61,641 nt of DNA from Methanoculleus sp. SDB (GTDB taxonomy: Archaea; Halobacteriota; Methanomicrobia; Methanomicrobiales; Methanomicrobiaceae): the NCBI GenBank assembly GCA_001412355.1, contig LKUD01000049.1, positions 1 to 61,641 on the forward strand, given 5' to 3'. The position numbers and the translations under genes were made by a program. Of this stretch, positions 16,835 through 26,121 are shown one piece after another; positions within the stretch are counted from its first letter, which is position 1; the number at the start of each line of letters is the position of its first letter. A model generated the notes under the pieces. That model was given only the letters and a program-made list of their open reading frames with translations. It had not been told where the DNA came from and did no database searches.

Positions 16835-17890
16835 ATGGCCGAAGTAAGTCTGGGACCGGGTCCTTACACCTACGTGTGTACACGGATGCGCGTGCGGAAA
16901 GCGAAGCTCCTGCCCCGTGAGGATTATCTCCGGATGCTGAACATGAGCCTTCCCGAAATAACTCGTTTCATTGAGGAAACCGAGTATAAGGCTGAGATTG
17001 ATGAGCTCTCCCCATCGTTTTCAGGGATTGATCTCGTGGAAGTCGCGCTCAGCTGGAACCTTGCCAAAGAATACCAGAAAATTCTGGAAATCACTCCCGG
17101 TGCCCTGCACCAGTTCATGCAGAGCTACCTGCGGAGGTGGGATATCCAGAATTTCCTGACAATCCTGCGCGGGAAGCAGCAGGGTGTCTCCGCGGGGAGA
17201 ATCAAGGAGGTTCTCATCCCTGCCGGGAAGCTGAACCGGGCGTTTCTGGACCGTCTTCTTGCCGAAGATTCGGTGGAACGGATCGCAGACGCGATGAAGG
17301 GAAAACGGCTCTACCCCGTTCTCGAACGGGAACTTCCGGGAGCGCTCGAGACCGGATCGTTTGCACAGCTCGAAAACGAGCTCTACAAGGGATTCTACAA
17401 CGAACTTTTGATCGACGCGAAATCGGGAGTGAAGGGAGGGTTTGCATTCCTCGCATACATCCGGCTCGAGATCGATTTCATGAATGTTCAGAACCTGTTC
17501 CGCCTGAGATCCGGTACCGTCGAAGGAGATATCCGGACCCTGATGATCCCGGGCGGATCGTTTTCGATTGATGAGCTGCAGCGTATCGCCGCCATCGAGA
17601 ATGCCGGTGATTTTATCGATGCCGTCCAGAAAAAGGGCGGACTCCAATCCGTCACCGGACTTCTGGAGGACATCAGGAACCACCGTCCCATTCATGAGAT
17701 CGAGATAGAGCTTACCCGCATCATGCTTGCTGAAATGGAGCGCCTCTCGAAGCGGTACCCGTTCTCAATATGCCCGGTTCTCGTGTATCTGGAGAAGAAA
17801 AAGTACGAAGTACAGAATCTCAGGTCGCTCGCACGCGGCAAGGAGGCACACCTCCCGACAGAGCGGATCCAGAGTTATCTGGTGGTGTAA
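16835..17890 (+). CDS. atpC: A-type ATP synthase subunit C
   Basis: The funnel-shaped central-rotor connector (V-type d homologue) that seats on the proteolipid ring. The 351-residue, mostly helical protein has the family pattern [16 protein letters not shown] at the start and repeated [20 protein letters not shown] and [20 protein letters not shown] units, reflecting its pseudo-threefold structure. AAGGAGG precedes the ATG, and atpF follows after two bases. Confidence 0.95.
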   Translation: MAEVSLGPGPYTYVCTRMRVRKAKLLPREDYLRMLNMSLPEITRFIEETEYKAEIDELSPSFSGIDLVEVALSWNLAKEYQKILEITPGALHQFMQSYLRRWDIQNFLTILRGKQQGVSAGRIKEVLIPAGKLNRAFLDRLLAEDSVERIADAMKGKRLYPVLERELPGALETGSFAQLENELYKGFYNELLIDAKSGVKGGFAFLAYIRLEIDFMNVQNLFRLRSGTVEGDIRTLMIPGGSFSIDELQRIAAIENAGDFIDAVQKKGGLQSVTGLLEDIRNHRPIHEIEIELTRIMLAEMERLSKRYPFSICPVLVYLEKKKYEVQNLRSLARGKEAHLPTERIQSYLVV

Positions 17891-17892
17891 CC

Positions 17893-18195
17893 ATGGAGAT
17901 TGCAGTTGTAGGAAACAGCGATTTCATCCTGGGCTTCAGGCTTGCGGGTATCAAACGCACGTATGCTGCCAACCGGGACGAAAAATTTGTCGAGCATATC
18001 ACCACCATTCTTGGCAGTGATGATATCGGCATTCTCGTTCTGAAGGGAAGCGATATGGAGCGGCTCCCGCCACGGCTCCGCACCACCCTTGAGGAATCGG
18101 TACGGCCGACAGTAATAACCATCGGCGGCGAGGAAGGCGGATTGTCGATGAGAGAGAGAATTAAGAGATCAGTGGGTGTTGATCTGTGGAAGTGA
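17893..18195 (+). CDS. atpF: A-type ATP synthase subunit F
   Basis: Central-stalk regulatory subunit with a Rossmann-like fold. The 100-residue product begins [20 protein letters not shown], typical of V/A-type F subunits, and ends in a helix that inserts beside subunit D. The open frame extends upstream inside atpC, but the ATG at 17893, two bases after the atpC stop, fits the family length. It overlaps atpA by ten bases. Confidence 0.95.
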   Translation: MEIAVVGNSDFILGFRLAGIKRTYAANRDEKFVEHITTILGSDDIGILVLKGSDMERLPPRLRTTLEESVRPTVITIGGEEGGLSMRERIKRSVGVDLWK

Positions 18196-19934
18196 AAGGA
18201 AGCAACAAAGGAACTCTCAAGCGAATTTCCGGGCCGGTTGTGACAGCAGTCGGCCTTGACGCTCACATGTACGATGTGGTGAGGGTCGGAAACGAGCAGC
18301 TGATGGGAGAGGTCATCAAGATCCAGGGTGACAACACGATCATCCAGGTCTATGAGGATACCTCCGGTATCCGGCCCGGTGAGCCCGTGGAAAATACGGG
18401 GCTGTCGCTTGCAGTTGAGCTCGGCCCCGGGCTGCTGACCAGTATCTACGACGGGATTCAGCGTCCGCTCGAAGTGCTCATGGAGAAGATGGGCGATTTC
18501 ATCGAGCGCGGTGTTTCGGCACCCGGCCTGTCGCACGAGAAAAAATGGGACTTTGTGCCCGTGAAAAAGAGCGGAGACGAGGTCGAACCGGGCACCATCA
18601 TCGGCGAGGTGCAGGAGACCAACATCATGCACCGCATTATGGTGCCCCCGAACGTGAATGCCGGGAAGATCAAAGAGATCAAGCAGGGCAGTTTCACGGT
18701 CGAGGAGACGGTCTGTATCCTTGAGGACGGCACGGAACTGCAGATGATGCACAAGTGGCCCGTCCGGGTGCCCCGCCCCGTCACCGAGAAGAAGAACCCT
18801 GATATCCCCCTCATCACGGGGCAGCGTATTCTCGACGGCCTCTTCCCGATTGCGAAGGGCGGCACTGCAGCCATTCCGGGCCCCTTCGGGAGCGGTAAGA
18901 CGGTAACGCAGCAGGCGCTTGCCAAGTGGTCCGACGCTGAGATCGTGGTCTATATCGGTTGCGGTGAACGCGGCAACGAGATGACCGAAGTGCTGACCGA
19001 GTTCCCTGAGCTTGAGGACCCGAAGACCGGCAAACCGCTCATGGAGCGGACGGTGCTGATCGCCAACACCTCCAATATGCCGGTTGCGGCCCGTGAGGCA
19101 TCGGTATATACCGGTATTACGATCGCCGAGTACTTCCGTGACATGGGCTATGATGTATCGCTCATGGCAGACTCCACATCGCGGTGGGCCGAGGCAATGC
19201 GTGAGATCTCGTCCCGTCTTGAGGAGATGCCCGGCGAAGAGGGGTACCCTGCGTACCTTGCCGCCCGTCTCTCCGAGTTCTACGAGCGTGCGGGACGTGT
19301 CGAGGCCCTGAACGGCGAATCGGGATCCGTGACGGTCATCGGGGCTGTCTCCCCGCCGGGCGGTGACTTCTCCGAGCCTGTTACGCAGAATACGCTCCGT
19401 ATCGTGAAGGTCTTCTGGGCACTTGACGCGAAGCTCTCGCAACGGCGCCACTTCCCGGCCATCAACTGGCTCGACTCGTACTCTCTCTATCTCGACACAC
19501 TCCACGACTGGTATGACGAGAACGTCTCGCCCGAGTGGAACATCGTCCGGTCATGGGCGATGGAAGTGCTCCAGAAAGAGTCGGAGCTGCAGGAGATCGT
19601 GCAGCTGGTGGGCTCCGACGCCCTCCCTGACGAGGAGCAGGTAACCATCGAGGTGGCACGCATGCTCCGTGAGATCTTCCTTCAGCAGAATGCCTTCGAT
19701 CCGGTGGATACGTTCTGTGACATGGAGAAGCAGTACGATATCCTGAAGACGATCCGCACGTTCGCCACCCTTGCCTACGGCGCCCAGAAAGTGGGCGTGC
19801 CGACGGCACAGGTCATCGGCATCAAGGCGAAGAACGACATGCCGCAGATAAAGTTCACGAAGGACTACAAGGCTGACCTTGAAAAGATCGTCGTGAACAT
19901 GGAAGCCGAATTCAAGGCATTGAGGGAGGCCTGA
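18186..19934 (+). CDS. atpA: A-type ATP synthase catalytic subunit A
   Basis: The catalytic subunit; three copies alternate with B in the head. The 582-residue protein starts at GTG (18186) inside the atpF end. It has the P-loop [12 protein letters not shown] (about 237-248), the catalytic glutamate region [12 protein letters not shown] and the long A-specific insertion (about 115-185) absent from bacterial F-type beta. [15 protein letters not shown] is also diagnostic. AGGGAGGC sits just before the atpB gene that follows. Confidence 0.98.
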   Translation: MEVKGSNKGTLKRISGPVVTAVGLDAHMYDVVRVGNEQLMGEVIKIQGDNTIIQVYEDTSGIRPGEPVENTGLSLAVELGPGLLTSIYDGIQRPLEVLMEKMGDFIERGVSAPGLSHEKKWDFVPVKKSGDEVEPGTIIGEVQETNIMHRIMVPPNVNAGKIKEIKQGSFTVEETVCILEDGTELQMMHKWPVRVPRPVTEKKNPDIPLITGQRILDGLFPIAKGGTAAIPGPFGSGKTVTQQALAKWSDAEIVVYIGCGERGNEMTEVLTEFPELEDPKTGKPLMERTVLIANTSNMPVAAREASVYTGITIAEYFRDMGYDVSLMADSTSRWAEAMREISSRLEEMPGEEGYPAYLAARLSEFYERAGRVEALNGESGSVTVIGAVSPPGGDFSEPVTQNTLRIVKVFWALDAKLSQRRHFPAINWLDSYSLYLDTLHDWYDENVSPEWNIVRSWAMEVLQKESELQEIVQLVGSDALPDEEQVTIEVARMLREIFLQQNAFDPVDTFCDMEKQYDILKTIRTFATLAYGAQKVGVPTAQVIGIKAKNDMPQIKFTKDYKADLEKIVVNMEAEFKALREA

Positions 19935-19937
19935 AGC

Positions 19938-21329
19938 ATGAAAGAGTACAGAACGATTACCCAGGTTGCAGGACCTCTGCTCTTCGTCGAAAAGACGGAG
20001 CCGGTTGCGTACGGCGAACTGGTCAATATCGTGCAGGCGGACGGGACGATGAAGCGCGGCCAGGTGCTTGACACGAGCGACGAGATCGTCGTCGTGCAGG
20101 TCTTTGAAGATACCCGCGGTATCGGAAGGGACAGCGGCATCCGGTTTACCGGCGAGACGATCAAGATGCCCGTGGGACGCGAGATGCTCGGCCGTATCCT
20201 CTCCGGCGGCGGCAAGCCGAAGGACGGTGGGCCCGACATCGTGCCCGAGAAGCGTATCGACGTCATCGGAGCTGCAATCAATCCCTATGCCCGGTCGTCC
20301 CCCGACCAGTTCATCCAGACCGGCATCTCGACCATCGACGCAACGAACACGCTCGTCCGGGGACAGAAGCTCCCGATCTTCTCGGGGTCCGGTCTTCCGC
20401 ACAACGAGATCGCTCTCCAGATCGCCCGCCAGGCGAAAGTGCCCGGCAGCGAGGAGGAGTTTGCGGTGGTCTTTGCCGCGATGGGCATTACGAAGGAAGA
20501 GGAGAACCAGTTTATGGCCGACTTCGAGCGCACGGGAGCGCTCGAGCACGCGGTCGTGTTCCTCAACCTCGCCGACGATCCTGCGGTCGAACGTATCATC
20601 ACCCCGCGTCTCGCACTTACGACTGCCGAATACCTTGCATTCGAACTCGGGTACCATGTGCTTGTCATCCTGACGGACATGACCAATTACTGCGAAGCGC
20701 TGCGGCAGATCGGTGCGGCACGTGAGGAAGTGCCGGGCCGTCGCGGGTATCCGGGATACATGTACACCGACCTCGCGTCGATCTACGAGCGTGCCGGCAT
20801 CATCAAGGGCAAGAAGGGATCAGTCACACAGCTCTCGATCCTGACGATGCCCGGTGACGATATCACCCATCCGATCCCCGACCTCTCCGGGTATATCACG
20901 GAAGGCCAGATCGTGGTCAACCGTGAACTGCACCGCAAGGGTATCTACCCGCCGATCAACGTGCTTCCCTCCCTCTCGCGGCTGATGAACCTCGGCATCG
21001 GCGAAGGGTATACCCGCGAAGACCACAAGAAGGTCTCCGACCAGCTCTACGCGGGCTATGCGGAAGGCAACGATCTCCGTGGCCTTGTGGCAATCGTCGG
21101 AAAGGACGCGCTCTCCGAGCGTGACCGTCTCTTCCTCGAATTTGCGGACCTCTTCGAGGGCCGTTTCGTCCGGCAGGGGCACAACGAGGACCGGTCGATC
21201 CAGGAATCACTCGATCTCGGCTGGGAGCTCCTGTCGACACTGCCCGAGGAGCAGCTGGTGCGTATCGACCGTGACCTGATCCACAAGTACCACCCGAAGT
21301 ACAGAAAGGCGGCAATACCGGAGGCGTGA
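19938..21329 (+). CDS. atpB: A-type ATP synthase regulatory subunit B
   Basis: The non-catalytic nucleotide-binding-fold partner of subunit A. The 463-residue protein has no complete P-loop: the equivalent region reads [21 protein letters not shown], as expected for [32 protein letters not shown] is the family signature. It follows atpA after three bases with AGGGAGGC upstream. Confidence 0.98.
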   Translation: MKEYRTITQVAGPLLFVEKTEPVAYGELVNIVQADGTMKRGQVLDTSDEIVVVQVFEDTRGIGRDSGIRFTGETIKMPVGREMLGRILSGGGKPKDGGPDIVPEKRIDVIGAAINPYARSSPDQFIQTGISTIDATNTLVRGQKLPIFSGSGLPHNEIALQIARQAKVPGSEEEFAVVFAAMGITKEEENQFMADFERTGALEHAVVFLNLADDPAVERIITPRLALTTAEYLAFELGYHVLVILTDMTNYCEALRQIGAAREEVPGRRGYPGYMYTDLASIYERAGIIKGKKGSVTQLSILTMPGDDITHPIPDLSGYITEGQIVVNRELHRKGIYPPINVLPSLSRLMNLGIGEGYTREDHKKVSDQLYAGYAEGNDLRGLVAIVGKDALSERDRLFLEFADLFEGRFVRQGHNEDRSIQESLDLGWELLSTLPEEQLVRIDRDLIHKYHPKYRKAAIPEA

Positions 21330-21336
21330 GGATCCG

Positions 21337-21969
21337 ATGGCGCTGAAAGATGTAAAACCGACGCGGTCCGAGCTGATTGGTCTCAAGAAGAGGATCAAGC
21401 TCTCGGAACGCGGGTACAACATTCTGAAAATGAAGCGCGACGGACTGATCCTTGAGTTCTTCAAGGTGCTGGAGGAGGCGAAAGACAGCCGGGGGGCCAT
21501 GCAGGAACGATATGACCGGGCTGTCGAGATGATCGCGATCGCAAACACCTTCGAAGGCGCAATCGGGGTCAAAGCAGCCGCGATGTCGGTGAAGGAGACC
21601 CCGGAGATCACGCTGAATCAGAAGAACATCATGGGCGTTGTGGTCCCGGAGATTGAATCGACCCGCGTGCGAAAGGACCTCAGCGAGCGGGGATACGGCC
21701 TTCTGGGCACCTCGGCGGTCATCGACGAGACGGCGACGGCGTTTGAGGAACTGGTCGAGGAGATCATCAAGGCGGCCGAGATCGAAACGACCATGAAGCG
21801 CCTGCTCGACGAAATCGAGCACACGAAGCGTCGTGTCAACGCGCTCGAGTTCAAGGTCATCCCCGAACTCACGGAAGCCAGCAACTTCATCAAGATGCGG
21901 CTCGACGAGATGGAGCGGGAAGAGCTCTTCCGGCTCAAGAAGATCAAGGCGAAGTCTGCGAAGGCATAA
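21337..21969 (+). CDS. atpD: A-type ATP synthase subunit D
   Basis: Rotor shaft that penetrates the A3B3 head. The 210-residue protein is a long antiparallel helical pair ([20 protein letters not shown] at the N-terminus, [17 protein letters not shown] near the end), the V/A-type D pattern. It is the last gene of the operon: I see no atpG after it, unlike the ahaG gene placed at the end of the Methanosarcina operon. A T8 tract follows the stop. Confidence 0.96.
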   Translation: MALKDVKPTRSELIGLKKRIKLSERGYNILKMKRDGLILEFFKVLEEAKDSRGAMQERYDRAVEMIAIANTFEGAIGVKAAAMSVKETPEITLNQKNIMGVVVPEIESTRVRKDLSERGYGLLGTSAVIDETATAFEELVEEIIKAAEIETTMKRLLDEIEHTKRRVNALEFKVIPELTEASNFIKMRLDEMEREELFRLKKIKAKSAKA

Positions 21970-21984
21970 GCCCGATCAGAATTA

Positions 21985-21992
21985 TTTTTTTT
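21985..21992 (+). terminator. T-tract terminator of the ATP synthase operon
   Basis: A run of eight T residues starts 16 bases after the atpD stop, without a strong hairpin, as is usual for archaeal termination. Confidence 0.55.
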
Positions 21993-22120
21993 AAGCTCCC
22001 CCTCTTCTGTCGTAAAACCACGTGTCATGCGGAACACAGAGCGATGGTTATCAGGCATTCGCTTTTTACGTAAAATGACCGGATAGCCCCTCTCACCACG
22101 CGAAATCCGGAAGAGGAGCG

Positions 22121-22897
22121 TTACGGTTTTTCAAACGCGATTCTCCATTTGATCCGGTTGGCCCTGTCGGAAAATTTCCCGAAAATCAGGTGCTTCAGGG
22201 TGGCAAATTCCCAGAATATGGTAAAGAATGCAAAGATGACAACGGCACACCCGACTGCATTGAAGAGGTTGTACTGCGAAAAGATGGCGAGCCCGTTCCG
22301 GCAGGCAAAATACGCAAACGGAAACGAACACAGGGCGATAAATGCGACGAACGTGACGTACACGGCAACGAGAAATCCCCGGATACTTAAGAACACCGCG
22401 AGGTTCGACGTTTTCAGCAGCAGAAAATTTTTATTATACTCTTTTAAGTCCCCGAGAATTGCCTGAATCATGCTGCTTTCGCCGGGACTGTCGCGGGCGT
22501 GCTCGAGGTACCGTACATTTTCCCGGAGAATGGTGAGCGCCGTTTCCCATCCGTGGAAACGGATCGCATCGGGGGCGGTTCTTCCGAGGAGTATGTCTTC
22601 GAGCCAGAAATGGTATCCGACGATGCGTGAGATCGTTTTTGCCGTATCGAGAAATATCCAGAGCGACGGGATAAGGAACAGGAGAGGCACGAGGGAGATG
22701 AGGCATACTGCGTTGTTCTCGAGATAGTGCAGATTCAGGTCGCTGCTGTTTTTAAAAATCAGGCCCAGGACAACGATCGTTGCCGTTATCGCAAAGGTGA
22801 AGAACTGGATCTCGCACCATTTCAGCTGGTTCAGTTCCCGCCGGAGCGCTGTGTGCTCCAGTTTGCAGAGCTCGATTATCTCCTCTGACGATGACAT
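22121..22897 (-). CDS. Unknown membrane protein with four predicted helices
   Basis: A 258-residue protein. It has two N-terminal membrane helices (about 29-50 and 62-83), a soluble middle of about 80 residues (NVRYLEHARDSPGESS region) and two C-terminal helices (about 168-193 and 207-228), ending in a basic tail. This resembles a membrane-anchored cytosolic domain of unknown role. The ATG at 22897 has only GGT upstream, so the start is not certain. The gene stands alone, convergent with the ATP synthase operon. I recognise no family. Confidence 0.7.
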   Translation of the reverse strand: MSSSEEIIELCKLEHTALRRELNQLKWCEIQFFTFAITATIVVLGLIFKNSSDLNLHYLENNAVCLISLVPLLFLIPSLWIFLDTAKTISRIVGYHFWLEDILLGRTAPDAIRFHGWETALTILRENVRYLEHARDSPGESSMIQAILGDLKEYNKNFLLLKTSNLAVFLSIRGFLVAVYVTFVAFIALCSFPFAYFACRNGLAIFSQYNLFNAVGCAVVIFAFFTIFWEFATLKHLIFGKFSDRANRIKWRIAFEKP

Positions 22898-22990
22898 ACC
22901 GTATTCGAGGTATAGGCTGCCGTGGTATATTGTAGTGTCGGAGGGAGGGCATGTCCGGGTAAGCGGTTTTTCTCAAAAAAAGGGCGGCAT

Positions 22991-23842
22991 TCAGGTCTCC
23001 TTACTGATAGGGTACTGTATCTCGGTTAACAGGTCCTTCTCCGGGACGTCGGCCGGGTCGTTCAGGTACAGCTCCCGGGCGGGTCCTGTCCATGTGAGGT
23101 GATTTTCCTGCAGATATTCAAACACTTTCTGGTGTGCCATACCGAGGTTGCCGTACGGGCCCCTGTATATCACCGTCACGGCAGTAACGGCGGGAAGGGT
23201 CCTGATAGTGATTGCCGGGGTTGTTATGGTCACGTTTCCCGAAACAGGCAGGGCGACCTCGACAAGCCCTCCCGTTTCGTCACAGTTCTCGCCGATATAG
23301 ACCGAGGAAACGGGGCCGGTGGCTTTCACGTTGTTCTGCAGGTTTTCGGGGCTAAATGCCTCCCTGCAGATCTGTTCGATCAGCGATGCCAGCACCTCGC
23401 CATACGGCCCCTCACCCCGGATCGTCATTGCCCTGATAGGGGGTATTTCTTTTATTGTCAGGTTTTCGAGTTCCACCGTGAACAACTCCTTCAGCGGATC
23501 ATCGGATGATAGGATCCGCTCGACCCTGGTCAGACGACTGATTTCATCCCGGGTTTCATGTAACCGGCCCTTCATAAGTGCCTCTACGGAAGCGCTGTCC
23601 CGGTCGCGGGCGTCAAGAATCATCGCCGTGTCATCCAGCGAGAATCCCAGGTTCGTAAGGCTGCCGATCCAGATACCCCGTTCGATCTGTTGAGGGGTAT
23701 AATACCGGTAGCCGGTGCAGAGGTCTCTTTCAACAGGTACAAGAAGCCCTTTCTTCTCGTAGCAGTATAATGCCTTTTTCGAGAGACGTGTCACTTCGGA
23801 GAATCTCCCGATCGGAATCCTGTCAACTGGCATGGTCATCAT
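22991..23842 (-). CDS. MerR-family regulator with GyrI-like effector domain
   Basis: A multidrug-type transcription regulator. Residues about 10-75 are a MerR winged helix (IGRFSEVTRLSKKALYCYEKKG, TGYRYYTPQQIER), followed by a helix linker. The C-terminal about 150 residues form a GyrI-like ligand-binding domain (RAMTIRGEGPYGEVLASLIEQ, TVIYRGPYGNLGMAHQKVFEYLQ), as in BmrR and related regulators. Three possible starts lie close together (23842, 23839, 23833), none with a clear ribosome site. No transporter gene is adjacent, so the target is unknown. Confidence 0.88.
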   Translation of the reverse strand: MMTMPVDRIPIGRFSEVTRLSKKALYCYEKKGLLVPVERDLCTGYRYYTPQQIERGIWIGSLTNLGFSLDDTAMILDARDRDSASVEALMKGRLHETRDEISRLTRVERILSSDDPLKELFTVELENLTIKEIPPIRAMTIRGEGPYGEVLASLIEQICREAFSPENLQNNVKATGPVSSVYIGENCDETGGLVEVALPVSGNVTITTPAITIRTLPAVTAVTVIYRGPYGNLGMAHQKVFEYLQENHLTWTGPARELYLNDPADVPEKDLLTEIQYPISKET

Positions 23843-24082
23843 TCTATAGTATTCCGGAAGGGATAGGGTTGTGCAGTCTTCCCCGGGGAAGTGTTTCCGG
23901 CTTTGCCCGACCCTCCCTGGCAGAAAGGTAGCCGCGGATCAGGCACCCTTACCGATGAGCGTTCCCGGCACCTCCGGTCACAGAATCTTCGGGAGGCCGC
24001 TCGTCCGGGTCAGGACAGATACCTGGAAGGTTTGTGGGAAATCATTTTGCATCAGCAGTACAACGATGAACACGGTGAAACC

Positions 24083-24241
24083 GTGAGCAAGATCCGGCTG
24101 GTAGACGCGGAGACCGGCGTGCAGCTGCGCCATTATGTCCGAACACTCAGGGAGGCGAACCGTGAGCGGGAGTGGTACGAGGAGGAGACGGGGAGACCGA
24201 TCCGGATCGTGAAGGTATTTGACACGAGCCCCGACGAGTAA
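24083..24241 (+). CDS. Small hypothetical protein
   Basis: A 52-residue, highly charged protein starting at GTG (MSKIRLVDAETGVQLRHYV) with GGTGA four bases upstream and ending DTSPDE. The frame is open upstream to an ATG at 23891, and LWEIILHQQYNDEHGE just before the GTG also looks protein-like, so the true start could be earlier. I do not recognise it. The segment 23843-24080 otherwise shows no supported gene. Confidence 0.45.
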   Translation: MSKIRLVDAETGVQLRHYVRTLREANREREWYEEETGRPIRIVKVFDTSPDE

Positions 24242-24394
24242 AACCACGGGCGGGTCCCGCGGCCTGCCCGTATCCGTGCGGGGGTCCGGGTTGGGGGTAC
24301 CGTCTCCCCCGGCGGAAATAAACCCAAACTTCATCACATGCCGGGCACAACATACAGGATAAGGAACGATTTATCCACCGGAGCTGGTCGTGGC

Positions 24395-25609
24395 ATGGCA
24401 TTTTTAACACTGAATGATGTGGATCTTTCCCGCAAGACGGCACTCTTGCGGGTTGACTTCAATTCGCCGATAGACCCGGTATCCAGCACGATTCTTGACG
24501 ACAAACGGTTTCGGGAGCATGTGCCGACCATTCAGGCGCTGGAGGATGCGAAATGCGTCATTCTCACGCACCAGAGCCGCCCCGGGAAGAAGGATTTTAC
24601 GACGCTGGAGGCGCATGCGGAGATCCTCGGGCGGCTTCTCTCCCGGCCGGTGCGGTACGTTGATGACATCTTCGGGAAATGCGCCCGCGACGCGGTGCGA
24701 ACCATGGAGCCGGGTGACGTGCTCATGCTCGAAAACGTTCGGTTCAACGCCGAGGAGAACCTGAAACTCCGGCCCGAAGATGCTAAAAATACGCTTTTCG
24801 TCCGGAAAATCGTGCAGATGGCGGATATCTACGTCAACGATGCTTTCGGGACGGCACACCGCTCACAGCCTTCCATGGTCGGGATCCCGCTTGCGATCCG
24901 ATCGGTCGCGGGCCTTCTGATGCAGCGGGAAGTCGAGACGCTCTCCCGTGTCATTACGGGAGCTCCGAAACCGGTTGTCTTCGTGCTGGGAGGGACCAAG
25001 GTGGACGATTCGATAGACGTAGCTCGAAACGTGCTTGAAAACGGCATCGCTGACCGTGTTGTCGTGGTCGGTGTGGTCGCAAACATCTTTCTCATGGCCG
25101 CCGGGTATGACATCGGCGCCCCCTCCTCCCAGCTCGTCGAACAGCTTGGATATGCAGGGGAAATCGCGAAGGCACGGGATTTGCTTGACCGGTTCCGCGA
25201 CGCCATTCTCATGCCCTCCCATGTGGCGGTCAGGGACGGGAACGTGCGGGTCGAGCACGCGGTGGATGCCATCCCCCCGGATAAACCTGTCATGGATCTG
25301 GGGATGGATGCTGTTTTCCCGACTGTGGCAGTTCTCCGTGCCGCGGGAACTGTGGTATTCAATGGTCCGGCGGGAGTCTTTGAGGACGCACACTTCTCGA
25401 TCGGAACACTCGAGCTGTTGCGGGCGGCGAGCGAGGCAGGTTTCTCCGTCGTGGGCGGCGGGCATACGGCTGCAGTCACCGAAAAGATCGGTATTGAAGA
25501 CCGTTTTACCCATATTTCAACCGGAGGGGGGGCCTGCATCGAATTTCTGACCGGAAAACCCCTGCCCGCAGTTTCGGCACTTGAGGCATCAAAACGGCTT
25601 TTCTGGTAA
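24395..25609 (+). CDS. pgk: Phosphoglycerate kinase
   Basis: Interconverts 1,3-bisphosphoglycerate plus ADP with 3-phosphoglycerate plus ATP; in a methanogen it acts mainly in gluconeogenesis. The 404-residue product has LLRVDFNSPID (substrate loop), MLENVRFNAEE, NDAFGTAHRSQPSMVG, FVLGGTKVDDS and the nucleotide site FNGPAGVFED and GGGHTAAV. Length fits archaeal Pgk. The frame extends to 24338, but the ATG at 24395 gives the normal N-terminus MAFLTLNDVDLSRKTALLR. It is monocistronic; T-rich sequence follows at about 25664-25678. Confidence 0.97.
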   Translation: MAFLTLNDVDLSRKTALLRVDFNSPIDPVSSTILDDKRFREHVPTIQALEDAKCVILTHQSRPGKKDFTTLEAHAEILGRLLSRPVRYVDDIFGKCARDAVRTMEPGDVLMLENVRFNAEENLKLRPEDAKNTLFVRKIVQMADIYVNDAFGTAHRSQPSMVGIPLAIRSVAGLLMQREVETLSRVITGAPKPVVFVLGGTKVDDSIDVARNVLENGIADRVVVVGVVANIFLMAAGYDIGAPSSQLVEQLGYAGEIAKARDLLDRFRDAILMPSHVAVRDGNVRVEHAVDAIPPDKPVMDLGMDAVFPTVAVLRAAGTVVFNGPAGVFEDAHFSIGTLELLRAASEAGFSVVGGGHTAAVTEKIGIEDRFTHISTGGGACIEFLTGKPLPAVSALEASKRLFW

Positions 25610-25696
25610 TGGAATGCGGATTGAGATTATAATCAGGGTAAAATTTATAATTCAATCCCGATAGTTTTCTATTTTTTAAAAAGGCCAAAAATTGCG

Positions 25697-25726
25697 GATA
25701 TTCATGGATATCCCACGGTGAATATC
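25697..25726. promoter_or_regulatory. Inverted repeat before a pair of small genes
   Basis: GATATTCA (25697-25704) and TGAATATC (25719-25726) are exact inverted arms with a 14-base centre that itself contains GGATATCC. A TATA-like TTTTTTAAAAAGG lies at about 25672-25684, so transcription would begin near the left arm. The right arm overlaps the GGTGA site of the next gene, so it could work as an operator or as an mRNA hairpin hiding the ribosome site. Confidence 0.5.
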
Positions 25727-25728
25727 AT

Positions 25729-25917
25729 ATGTGCCTTGCATATCGTTATATGCCGTTTAACCTACATTTTATTAAGCGTGGAATATATCCGGCACGTTTT
25801 GTCATCGAGAAGAGAAACGGATATACCGAGATATTGGCAGGTCCCGGATTTCAGGAAAAATTGATTTTTTCCCACTCCGTGCGGATTGGCCGGGATCATG
25901 GGAGGGTGAACCAGTGA
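25729..25917 (+). CDS. Small unknown protein, first of an overlapping pair
   Basis: A 62-residue basic protein (MCLAYRYMPFNLHF to GRDHGRVNQ). Support is a GGTGA site seven bases before the ATG and a 4-base overlap (GTGA) with the next small gene. The DNA is more AT-rich than its neighbours. Composition is mixed beta/basic, with no signal peptide. No family is recognised. It could instead be a leader open frame for the second gene. Confidence 0.45.
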   Translation: MCLAYRYMPFNLHFIKRGIYPARFVIEKRNGYTEILAGPGFQEKLIFSHSVRIGRDHGRVNQ

Positions 25918-26090
25918 AGCTGTCTCGGGAACATCGACGTCAGGCATCACAGGAATTTGATTCGCTATTTCAGCAGGTATTGTCCATCGAAGTAACGGAG
26001 TACCTGCCGGAGTGGAGAGAATCAGATCCCGACGTTTTTCAAAACATTATTATGCTCGCAAAAAAGGAATTGCGGGTGGATTATCTCTGA
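25914..26090 (+). CDS. Small unknown acidic/helical protein, second of an overlapping pair
   Basis: A 58-residue protein starting at GTG (MKLSREHRRQASQEFDSLFQQ) and ending KKELRVDYL, mostly predicted helix. GGAGGGTGA lies just upstream at 25901-25909. It overlaps the previous open frame by four bases, suggesting one transcript. The region 25610-25696 before the pair contains only T-rich termination and promoter-like sequence. No homologue family is recognised. Confidence 0.6.
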   Translation: MKLSREHRRQASQEFDSLFQQVLSIEVTEYLPEWRESDPDVFQNIIMLAKKELRVDYL

Positions 26091-26121
26091 TCAGGAAGAA
26101 CCGAATCATCCGTTTCTCACC

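Noticed and set aside
17820-19505. A 561-codon minus-strand frame opposite atpF and atpA
   Set aside because: Lies fully against conserved ATP synthase genes and shows no protein motif.
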